Source of the DNA: Chloroflexota bacterium
Lineage (GTDB): Bacteria; Chloroflexota; Anaerolineae; Aggregatilineales; Aggregatilineaceae
Length of the DNA stretch: 11,542 nucleotides
NCBI GenBank assembly: GCA_016234525.1
Contig: JACRBK010000604.1
Span: 1-11,542 of the forward strand
Reading direction: 5' to 3'
Shown here: one piece after another, positions 1 through 5,679 of the stretch
Numbering within the stretch: position 1 is the stretch's first letter
Layout: each line of letters opens with the position of its first letter
Notes under the pieces: model-generated
Told to the model about the DNA's origin: nothing
Database searches by the model: none
What the model saw: only the letters and a program-made list of their open reading frames with translations
Position numbers and translations under genes: made by a program

Positions 1-976
1 CCAACAAGCGGTTATTCTGGCTGCCGGACGCGGTTCGCGGCTCGGATTACTTACTAAAGATCGTCCTAAATCGATGCTGCCTGTTTTGGGAAAACCGATG
101 ATGGCACGAGTCATGGATCGCCTGCGCGATGCGGGTATCCGGCGCTTCGTAGTAGTGATCGGCGATCAAGAAGGCGCTATCGCAGCTTATTTGAGCACCT
201 CGTGGTATCCTGACACCGAAGTTAAGTTTGCGATCCAGGCAGTTCCCACCGGCACGGTGGATGCACTGCTGCTGGCTGCGCCGTTTCTTGATGGCCCCTT
301 CGTGTTGACCGCTGTCGATAATCTGACTTCCCCTGATCATGTTCGCAATTTGATGAGCTGTTTCACCCAGGCGGGAGATCATGTCGCGACGCTCAGTCTG
401 CTGCCTGCCACCCCCGACCAAATCCGCGTCTCGTCAGGGGTCGTGCTAGAAAACAACATCGTCAAAGCCATCGAAGAAAAACCCGCCGATCCCAAGGGAT
501 CCCATGCTTCGATCATGCTCTATGCTTTTTCGCAGAAAATCTTTGAATACCTGCCCAAAGTCAAGGTGTCGGCACGCGGCGAACGTGAGATCGCCAGCGC
601 GATCCAGGCCAGCATCGAGGATGGTCAAAAAGTGGGATATGCCATCACAGACTGGCGGCTGCACCTGACGCACGAAGTAGACCTGCTGGCGATCAACCGG
701 CAGTTTCTCAAAGAAGGCCGTGACGCGCATATCTTAAGCGAAATCCCCGGCTCGGTGCATATCATCCCCCCCGTGCGAATCGACCCGAAGGTGAGCGTCG
801 GACACGCAGCGCAGATCGGCCCGAACGTCTACCTGGAATCCGGGGCCACTGTAGGTCCAGGAGCCACATTAGAAAATACCCTGGTGTTGAGCGGCGCTAC
901 GATTGCGGCGGCTGAACACTGTCACAATGAGATTATTGACCGGCGTATTCGTATATCAGAACCACAAAAAGCCTGA
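1..976 (+). CDS. Sugar-phosphate nucleotidyltransferase with C-terminal hexapeptide repeats (5' partial)
   Basis: The reading frame is open from the first complete codon at base 2, so the start lies just outside the window; 324 residues are visible. The N-terminus carries the nucleotidyltransferase signature AVILAAGRGSRL followed by PKSMLPVLGKP, which binds the NTP and the sugar phosphate. Further in are QAVPTGTVDALLLA and FVLTAVDN, whose Asp sits where the family's metal-binding Asp lies, and then EKPADPKG. The last 90 or so residues contain I/V/L-x5 hexapeptide periodicity (IIPP, VRIDPK, VSVGHA, AQIGPN, ATVGPG), typical of a left-handed beta-helix. The family makes NDP-sugars such as dTDP-glucose, UDP-glucose or GDP-mannose in the cytoplasm for cell-envelope polysaccharide. 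I cannot tell the substrate from sequence. Only a few N-terminal residues appear to be missing. The rhodanese gene follows after 13 nt and probably shares the transcript. Confidence 0.88.
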   Translation, partial: QQAVILAAGRGSRLGLLTKDRPKSMLPVLGKPMMARVMDRLRDAGIRRFVVVIGDQEGAIAAYLSTSWYPDTEVKFAIQAVPTGTVDALLLAAPFLDGPFVLTAVDNLTSPDHVRNLMSCFTQAGDHVATLSLLPATPDQIRVSSGVVLENNIVKAIEEKPADPKGSHASIMLYAFSQKIFEYLPKVKVSARGEREIASAIQASIEDGQKVGYAITDWRLHLTHEVDLLAINRQFLKEGRDAHILSEIPGSVHIIPPVRIDPKVSVGHAAQIGPNVYLESGATVGPGATLENTLVLSGATIAAAEHCHNEIIDRRIRISEPQKA

Positions 977-989
977 AAGGGACAGATTG

Positions 990-1424
990 ATGTCTAAACG
1001 CTTATTCTTGATGCTGGTATTAGCGTTGAGCGTGCTGATCGCCGCGTGCGGGGATTCAGATGACGACAAAAATGAAGATAAAAACACGGCGGCAACCTAT
1101 ACGACGGTACAGGTTCAGGAAGCCTATGATCGGCTGAACGGCAATGAAAACGCGCTCATCGTGGATGTGCGGCAGCCCGAAGAATGGGCGACCACCGGCA
1201 TTCCTGTCGGGGCGGAACTGATCTCCCTGCCGGATGTTCAGGCACGCGCCGCGAACGAACTGCCCAAAGACAAAGAGATTTTTGTCATCTGCAACAGTGG
1301 CAATCGCAGCCGCGAGGCGTCGGATATTCTGATCGGTCTGGGTTATGAAAAAGTAGTGAATGTGGACGGCGGGATTCAGGCGTGGCTTAAAGCCGAACTG
1401 CCCGTCGAAACGTATACCCCCTAG
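990..1424 (+). CDS. Rhodanese-domain lipoprotein
   Basis: This is a 144-residue protein. The start at 990 is chosen because AAAGGGA precedes it at good spacing and it begins a classic lipoprotein signal peptide: K3-R4, a hydrophobic stretch, then lipobox IAAC with Cys20. A longer in-frame reading from 903 would bury this signal and overlap the upstream gene. After Cys20 comes an acidic, Asp/Lys/Asn-rich linker (about 21-42), then one rhodanese domain (about 48-140) with IVDVRQPEEW and the active-site loop CNSGNRS around Cys101. Rhodanese domains carry sulfur as a cysteine persulfide. Here the domain would be tethered outside the cytoplasmic membrane, where it may handle thiosulfate, sulfide or persulfides, or simply serve as a binding fold; the substrate is unknown. 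It lies 13 nt after the nucleotidyltransferase and ends before a strong hairpin. The domain call is secure, the function is not. Confidence 0.87.
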   Translation: MSKRLFLMLVLALSVLIAACGDSDDDKNEDKNTAATYTTVQVQEAYDRLNGNENALIVDVRQPEEWATTGIPVGAELISLPDVQARAANELPKDKEIFVICNSGNRSREASDILIGLGYEKVVNVDGGIQAWLKAELPVETYTP

Positions 1425-1446
1425 CTACCACCAATCAGTATAACAG

Positions 1447-1482
1447 AAACAGGTGAATCTGTTATCAGACTCACCTGTTTTT
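1447..1482. terminator. Bidirectional hairpin terminator between convergent rhodanese and glutaredoxin genes
   Basis: The arms AAACAGGTGA (1447-1456) and TCACCTGTTT (1471-1480) pair perfectly over 10 bp. Inside them, TCTG (1458-1461) and CAGA (1466-1469) add 4 bp across one mismatch, leaving a TTAT loop. On the plus strand the stem runs into five T residues (1478-1482), as expected for Rho-independent termination after the rhodanese gene. On the minus strand the stem is followed by TTTCTGTT, so it may also end the glutaredoxin operon. Confidence 0.85.
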
Positions 1483-1503
1483 AGTTGGTGGAATATGCGC
1501 GGG

Positions 1504-1794
1504 TCAGTTCAGGCCCAAGAGCCGGTCAATTTCGGGACGGTTGAAGCCAACAATGATCTTGCCCCCGATGTCAATCACCGGAACGCCCTGCTGGCCACTG
1601 CGGCGAACGAGGTCGCGGGCTGCCTGTGGGTCTTTGCTCACATCGACATCATTAAAACGAACGCCGCGCTCGCGCAAATACCGTTTCGCCTGGGTGCAGT
1701 AGATACAGGTCGGCGTGCTAAACACAATCACGCGCTTTTGTTTCTTTTTCGATTTTTCATTCACTTTTTCAATGGTATCTGGTTCGTCTGCCAT
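1504..1794 (-). CDS. Glutaredoxin-family thiol-disulfide oxidoreductase
   Basis: This 96-residue protein has a charged, lysine-rich N-terminus (1-21) followed by one thioredoxin-fold domain. The strand RVIVFSTPT leads into the redox motif CIYC (Cys30, Cys33). Then come helix residues QAKRYLRERG, the DVDVSKDPQ segment and the cis-proline motif GVPVID (Pro72), and the protein ends GGKIIVGFNRPEIDRLLGL. It matches the small glutaredoxin/NrdH/mycoredoxin group that reduces mixed disulfides in the cytoplasm. TVP of classical glutathione-binding glutaredoxins is GVP here, so the low-molecular-weight thiol partner is uncertain. GGGGA lies about 8 nt before the start. It is the last gene of a probable operon behind the sigma and anti-sigma genes, 72 nt after the anti-sigma stop. 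That placement suggests it is a target or an effector of the redox response. Confidence 0.88.
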   Translation of the reverse strand: MADEPDTIEKVNEKSKKKQKRVIVFSTPTCIYCTQAKRYLRERGVRFNDVDVSKDPQAARDLVRRSGQQGVPVIDIGGKIIVGFNRPEIDRLLGLN

Positions 1795-1866
1795 CAGTTT
1801 ATCCCCAAAACAAGCTCAGCCTATTTTCACCCCGTTAGATGCAGCCCCGCGTCAAAAGTTGCACGG

Positions 1867-2169
1867 TTACGTGGATGAACTCCCTTGAGGATCAGTTGGG
1901 TCCGAGCGATAAAATTTCTCAAGATGCAGCACCTTATACAGCCGCTCCTTGACCGCGTCGGGCATATCGGGTGCAGGCGATTGGCGGTAGAGCAGAATGG
2001 TTTTGGTGAGTGTATTGACAACCACCCGGCAGTTCTCGCAGCCCTCCATGTGCGCTTCGATTTCAGCGCACAATTCGTCGGTCAATGCGCCGTCCGCATA
2101 ATCCGACAGACTGCCCAAATAACGGCGACAAGATTCAGAATCGTGGTGGTGATGGCTGTGTGTACTCAT
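1867..2169 (-). CDS. Soluble zinc-finger anti-sigma factor (ZAS/RsrA-like)
   Basis: This is a 100-residue protein with the anti-sigma zinc-finger pattern: Cys14, then LSDYADGAL, then His40-x3-Cys44-x2-Cys47. Such factors bind their ECF sigma and keep it off RNA polymerase. There is no hydrophobic stretch long enough for a membrane helix, so the protein is cytoplasmic, as in the RsrA type and unlike the many membrane-anchored anti-sigmas. The Cys14-to-His40 distance of 26 residues equals what I recall for RsrA of Streptomyces (Cys11 to His37). The N-terminus is also histidine rich (HSHHHH). The start codon overlaps the sigma stop as ATGA, which indicates translational coupling and 1:1 expression. 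Regulation by thiol oxidation is inferred from the architecture and from the adjacent glutaredoxin gene; metal sensing is an alternative. Confidence 0.85.
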   Translation of the reverse strand: MSTHSHHHHDSESCRRYLGSLSDYADGALTDELCAEIEAHMEGCENCRVVVNTLTKTILLYRQSPAPDMPDAVKERLYKVLHLEKFYRSDPTDPQGSSST

Positions 2170-2777
2170 TCTTCATCCCCTACATGAACCGCTGCCGGTT
2201 CGTGTGCAAAATATTCGCTCAGGCGCTCGCGGAGCTTGAGCCGCGCCCGCATCAACCGGCTTTTGACTGCCGACACCGAGAGATTGAGCGTATTGGCGGT
2301 CTCATCTGTCGACAACCCTTCAATATCGCGCAGAATAAACACACTGCGCAGCGTGGCGGGGAGTTCGTCCACCGCGCGATCCATCTCGGCGCGGGCCTCG
2401 TCACGCAGCAGGTCTTCTTCGGGCAGGCAGCAAAAATCAAAAAACTGGCGCGGCAGCAGATCACCATCGTCCCGTTCGACCGGCTCATCCACCGACACCT
2501 GATCCGGCTCGTAACGGCGCAGACGCATCAGCGCGGCATTGCTGGCGATCCTATAAAGCCAGGTACTCAGGCTGGAGCGCGCTTCGAAACGATCAATCGA
2601 TTTAAAGGCGCTCAAAAACGTTTCTTGCAGCACGTCCTCGGCGTCGGCTTCATTGCCCATCATTCGCAGCGCCAGGCGGTAAACGTGGCCGGAATGTTCA
2701 TCTACAAATTGGGCATAAGCCGCCTGATCGCCTGCTTGTAAACGGGCCGCCAGTTCGGCATCACTAGAACTCACCAT
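2166..2777 (-). CDS. ECF-family RNA polymerase sigma factor
   Basis: This is a 203-residue sigma-70-family ECF factor. The start at 2777 (MVSSSDAEL) is chosen because AAGGGAG sits 3 nt upstream and the length fits ECF factors; in-frame ATGs at 2816 and 2849 lack such a site. Region 2 spans about residues 20-90 (YRLALRMMGNEADAEDVLQE, then STWLYRIASN), which binds core polymerase and the -10 element. Region 4 spans about 133-187 (ELPATLRSVFILRDIEGLS, then the helix-turn-helix SVSAVKSRLMRARLKLRERL), which reads the -35 element. The linker is long and acidic and holds adjacent cysteines 116 and 117. The gene overlaps the anti-sigma gene by 4 nt. It probably directs transcription of its own operon and of stress genes, but its recognition sequence cannot be assigned with confidence here. 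Confidence 0.92.
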   Translation of the reverse strand: MVSSSDAELAARLQAGDQAAYAQFVDEHSGHVYRLALRMMGNEADAEDVLQETFLSAFKSIDRFEARSSLSTWLYRIASNAALMRLRRYEPDQVSVDEPVERDDGDLLPRQFFDFCCLPEEDLLRDEARAEMDRAVDELPATLRSVFILRDIEGLSTDETANTLNLSVSAVKSRLMRARLKLRERLSEYFAHEPAAVHVGDEE

Positions 2778-2957
2778 AAACTCCCTTGTGGTCGTCTTCA
2801 ACCGGTAAAGAGCCATTTCACTGTGTCTCAATTTTAGCACAGCACCCACCGCAGGGTGATCTCCAAACGCCTTCCAATGTGAATCTAATGTCGCATCTAA
2901 CTATTTATCGTAAAATTGAAGACAGGACAGTTTGAACCAAAGGAAGGGTGACAAACG
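2778..2957. promoter_or_regulatory. Divergent promoter region between sigma operon and osmC operon
   Basis: This 180-nt spacer must hold promoters for both directions. TAAAAT followed by TGA occurs on both strands in mirror image: at 2911-2916 reading toward osmC, and at 2836-2831 reading toward the sigma gene. Each is a plausible -10 element at the right distance from its gene, but neither has a convincing TTGACA-like -35. Two direct copies of ATCTAA (2883-2888 and 2895-2900) lie just upstream of the osmC-side element. A short inverted repeat CACCC/GGGTG (2843-2847, 2854-2858) covers the -35 position on the sigma side. Lack of -35 consensus would fit activator- or ECF-dependent transcription. 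Confidence 0.45.
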
Positions 2958-3398
2958 ATGGCCGATAAAAAGACGGGCCGTGCCATTTGGCGAGATGATT
3001 TGATGTTTACCGGGATAAGTGGCACCGGATTCACAGTGCCGCTGGATGCAGCAAAAACGGCTGGCGGACACGGCACCGGGGTCGGGCCGATGGACCTGCT
3101 GTTGGTGGCTCTGGCCGGATGTACGGGTATGGACGTGATCAGCATCTTGCGCAAAAAGCAGCAGGATATAACCGGGTTTGAAGTGCAGGTTGAGGGCCTG
3201 CGCGCTGATGAACACCCGCGCACCTGGAAAGAAATCTGGGTGAAGTTCGTCGTCACCGGACACAATGTTGACCCGGCGGCGGTAGAACGGGCGATTGAAC
3301 TCTCACGCGACAAATACTGCGGCGTGTCGGCAACCCTGAAACCTATCACCGCCATGAATTACAGCCAAGAAATCATCGAAGCGGAGCCAGAAGCATGA
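2958..3398 (+). CDS. OsmC/Ohr-family peroxiredoxin-like protein
   Basis: This is a 146-residue OsmC-fold protein. The two conserved cysteines are present: Cys55 in LLLVALAGCTGMDVISIL, at the start of the central helix, and Cys121 in SRDKYCGVSATL. In OsmC and Ohr enzymes these form the peroxidatic and resolving pair that reduces organic hydroperoxides. The GxGPMDLLLVALAGC segment is typical of the broad OsmC (YhfA-like) branch rather than of strict Ohr. AAGGAAGGGTGA lies 5 nt or so upstream of the start. The gene is divergent from the sigma/anti-sigma operon and overlaps the next gene by ATGA. It probably acts in the cytoplasm against oxidised lipids or reactive sulfur compounds; the exact substrate is not readable from sequence. 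Confidence 0.9.
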   Translation: MADKKTGRAIWRDDLMFTGISGTGFTVPLDAAKTAGGHGTGVGPMDLLLVALAGCTGMDVISILRKKQQDITGFEVQVEGLRADEHPRTWKEIWVKFVVTGHNVDPAAVERAIELSRDKYCGVSATLKPITAMNYSQEIIEAEPEA

Positions 3399-3988
3399 AA
3401 CGCGATGACGCCTGGACACTGGTCACAGAATGGACTGAATCGCTGAGTCTGCGGCGGCATATGCTGTCCGTTGAGGTGGCGATGCGCGCCTATGCCCGGC
3501 ATTATGGAGCCGACGAGGACAAATGGGGTGTGGTGGGTCTGCTGCACGATTTCGACTACGAGAAATATCCTGACATGACGGCGGCTGACGGTCACCCGTT
3601 CACCGGGCTGCGTGTGCTGCGTGAGCGCGGTGTAGACGAGGAGATCGTGCGGGCGATTGCGGCTCATGCCGCCGAACGGACCGGCGCGCACCCCGAAAGT
3701 CTGCTGGAGAAATCATTGGTCGCGGTGGACGAACTGACCGGCTTTATCACCGCAGTGGCGTTAGTGCGCCCCTCTAAAGACATCCGCGACATTACCAAAA
3801 TCAAATCGGTGCGTGACAAGTGGAAAGATCGAAGTTTCGCGGCGGGCGTTCACCGCGAAGAAGTCGAAGCAGCGGCGGCAGCGTTGGGCGTGGATCTGTG
3901 GAACGAACACGTGCCGCGCGTGTTAGAAGCGATGAAAGGTATCGCAGAAGAACTAGGATTGGCCGGGGAATCAAACCCGGTAGAATAA
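3395..3988 (+). CDS. HD-domain metal-dependent phosphohydrolase
   Basis: This 197-residue protein has the HD-superfamily metal ligands in order: His22 (RRHMLSVEVAM), His51-Asp52 (VVGLLHDFDYEKYP), and Asp112 (SLVAVDELTGFITA). Other histidines at 67 and 91 lie where additional ligands occur in two-metal HD enzymes. The pattern LLHDFDYEKYP, GHPFTG, VLRERG, IVRAIAAH, VDELTGFITAVALVRPSK and SFAAGV matches a widespread family of small stand-alone HD proteins whose substrate has, to my knowledge, not been established; nucleotide or other phosphomonoester cleavage is the general expectation. The ATG overlaps the osmC stop (ATGA), so the two products are probably made in a fixed ratio. Linkage with osmC suggests a clean-up role under stress, but this is inference. 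Confidence 0.85.
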   Translation: MKRDDAWTLVTEWTESLSLRRHMLSVEVAMRAYARHYGADEDKWGVVGLLHDFDYEKYPDMTAADGHPFTGLRVLRERGVDEEIVRAIAAHAAERTGAHPESLLEKSLVAVDELTGFITAVALVRPSKDIRDITKIKSVRDKWKDRSFAAGVHREEVEAAAAALGVDLWNEHVPRVLEAMKGIAEELGLAGESNPVE

Positions 3989-3997
3989 TGATTTAGC

Positions 3998-4024
3998 GGG
4001 CAGGGGCAGCCGATACCCCTGCCC
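3998..4024 (+). terminator. GC-rich hairpin after HD gene, possible terminator
   Basis: GGGCAGGGG (3998-4006) pairs perfectly with CCCCTGCCC (4016-4024) across a 9-nt loop, 9 nt after the HD-gene stop codon. The stem is strong but no run of T follows on either strand. It may slow polymerase, stabilise the transcript end, or work with Rho. An intergenic palindromic repeat is another possibility. Confidence 0.5.
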
Positions 4025-4072
4025 TGCCGTCCCTTCATTCAAACCGCACCAATCAAACCGCGCAAAAAACCC

Positions 4073-4102
4073 TTGCCATTTGCCCCTGCTAAGAGTTATC
4101 AT
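4073..4102 (+). promoter_or_regulatory. Sigma-70-type promoter for secDF
   Basis: TTGCCA (4073-4078, 5 of 6 to TTGACA) and TATCAT (4097-4102, 5 of 6 to TATAAT) are separated by 18 bp. Transcription would start near 4109, leaving a leader of about 84 nt before the secD start. Two direct copies of TCAAACCGC (4039-4047, 4053-4061) lie just upstream of the -35. Confidence 0.6.
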
Positions 4103-4192
4103 CACTGAGTTTGAGCACCGCCCCAAATGGTTGGCTGCGATAAACTTAGCTGGCTTCGAAGATGTGCAACGCCACATGAGAGGAAATTTGTT

Positions 4193-5653
4193 ATGAGAGG
4201 GTACCGCCTCTGGCTCGCGATAATATTATTAGTTGCTGCTTTGTCGGTTTGGATCAGCCTACCCGGCACGGAATCGGTTGATGTCTTAGGGTTCAGCCTG
4301 ACGACGAAAGTTGTCCAGGGGTTGGATTTGCAGGGTGGATCGCGTGTTTTGCTGCGGGTTCCTCCTGGCACAAACTTCAACAGTGATACGTTGGATCAGG
4401 CGGTCAAGAACGTCGAGCGCCGTGTGAACGGCCTGGGCGTGACAGAAGCCGTCGTTCAACGGCAGGGTGAAGACCGGGTGATTGTAGAACTGCCCGGTGT
4501 GAAAGAACAAAAGATCGCGTTTGATGCGATCAAATCTACGGGTATGCTGGAATTTGTAGATTTTTCGGCGATCACATCAGGATCAGTCCCTGAAGGATCA
4601 TGCATCCTGACCACCGATCAGGTTGAACTGGCCAGGGGTCGTTTGCTCGAAGGCGAAACCCTCAAGCCGTATGATCAATTTACCTGCCCCAGCGAAGACT
4701 TGAATAATCCAGTTGAAGAACCAGCCCTGCTCAATAATGGGGAACCGTTCAAGACGATTATGACCGGCGCCGGGTTGAGCGATGCGGCGGCCATCACCCA
4801 GGGCAGTATCGGCACGCAGTGGGTCGTCAATTTTGCCATCAATGACAGTGGCGAACGGGTGGATGACTTTATTGACTATGTGGCCGCCAGTGCTAACCGC
4901 CCGATGGCGATTGTGTTGGATGGCCGTCTGTTGTCTTATCCCACCATTCAGGCCGACCTGGCGAGCAGTGCCGGTGCCGGAACCATGGACGGCGGGATCA
5001 TTTCGGGTAGTTTCACCCGTAATGACGCGCAGATTCTGGCGGCGCAGTTGAAGTATGGCGCGCTGCCCGTCCCGCTGGAAATCATCGCGTTTGATACGAT
5101 TGGCCCGTCACTCGGTAAACTCTCGGTGGATCGTTCGATCCGGGCTGGGATCATTGGCGTGCTCACCGTCATAGCCTTTATGTTAATCTACTATCGCGCC
5201 GCAGGGATCGCTGCCGCTCTGGCACTGCTGCTGTTTGCGGCGATCAACTTTGCGCTGTTCAAGAGCATTCCGGTCACGTTGAGTCTACCGGCTATCACCG
5301 GCTTTTTGATCTCAATCGGCACGGCAGTAGACGGTAACATTCTAATTTTTGAGCGCATGAAAGAAGAACTACGCGCCGGACGCAGCATGGAACGAGCTAT
5401 CGAAGCCGGGTTCAGCCGCGCATGGACTTCGATCCGCGACTCGAATACATCGACCATCATCATCTGCGTCATCCTGTATTTCTTCGGGAATGTCTTTGGG
5501 GCCAGCGCCGTTCAGGGTTTTGCAATTACCCTGGCGTTGGGGTTGATCATCAACCTGTTTACCGCCGTTATTGCAACGCGTACTTTCCTGCACACTTTGG
5601 TGCTGGTTGTCGGCGAACGTCTGCGGACTAACCCCCGGCTGCTTGGCGTTTAA
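4193..5653 (+). CDS. secD: Protein translocase subunit SecD
   Basis: SecD of 486 residues works with SecF to use proton motive force in late steps of Sec-dependent export, pulling the emerging protein on the outer face of the membrane. The start at 4193 is chosen because AGAGGA precedes it by 8 nt and the protein then begins MRGYRLWLAIILL, directly at the first membrane helix (about 5-22). A reading from 4127 would add 22 unlikely residues without a ribosome site. The D1 motif GLDLQGGS is at 43-50. The extracytoplasmic P1-type region (about 60-310) is followed by five more helices (about 315-465) with the conserved GTAVDGNILIFERMKEELRAGRS around Asp380, the position tied to proton transfer. 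Two cysteines (137, 165) lie in the outer domain. The length is ordinary for non-proteobacterial SecD. secF follows after 26 nt. Confidence 0.96.
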   Translation: MRGYRLWLAIILLVAALSVWISLPGTESVDVLGFSLTTKVVQGLDLQGGSRVLLRVPPGTNFNSDTLDQAVKNVERRVNGLGVTEAVVQRQGEDRVIVELPGVKEQKIAFDAIKSTGMLEFVDFSAITSGSVPEGSCILTTDQVELARGRLLEGETLKPYDQFTCPSEDLNNPVEEPALLNNGEPFKTIMTGAGLSDAAAITQGSIGTQWVVNFAINDSGERVDDFIDYVAASANRPMAIVLDGRLLSYPTIQADLASSAGAGTMDGGIISGSFTRNDAQILAAQLKYGALPVPLEIIAFDTIGPSLGKLSVDRSIRAGIIGVLTVIAFMLIYYRAAGIAAALALLLFAAINFALFKSIPVTLSLPAITGFLISIGTAVDGNILIFERMKEELRAGRSMERAIEAGFSRAWTSIRDSNTSTIIICVILYFFGNVFGASAVQGFAITLALGLIINLFTAVIATRTFLHTLVLVVGERLRTNPRLLGV

Positions 5654-5679
5654 TCATCGAAAAAAGGAGTTAGGCGATC

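Noticed and set aside
903..989. Upstream start for the rhodanese protein
   Set aside because: It would overlap the preceding gene by 74 nt and place 29 residues ahead of a clear lipoprotein signal peptide.
1830..1860. TTGACG on the minus strand between anti-sigma and glutaredoxin genes as an internal promoter
   Set aside because: No -10-like hexamer occurs 16-18 bp downstream.
2085..2741. Plus-strand open frame of 218 codons across the sigma gene
   Set aside because: It lies opposite the sigma and anti-sigma genes, whose conserved domains are unmistakable, and its own translation resembles no family.
4127..4192. Longer SecD start adding 22 residues (MVGCDKLSW...)
   Set aside because: No ribosome site precedes it, and the added residues come before a natural N-terminal membrane segment that begins at 4193 behind AGAGGA.
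4176..4196. Six-codon mini-ORF (MRGNLL) whose stop overlaps the secD start as ATGA
   Set aside because: It lacks a ribosome site of its own and is far shorter than known Sec-monitoring arrest peptides; the overlap is easily due to chance.
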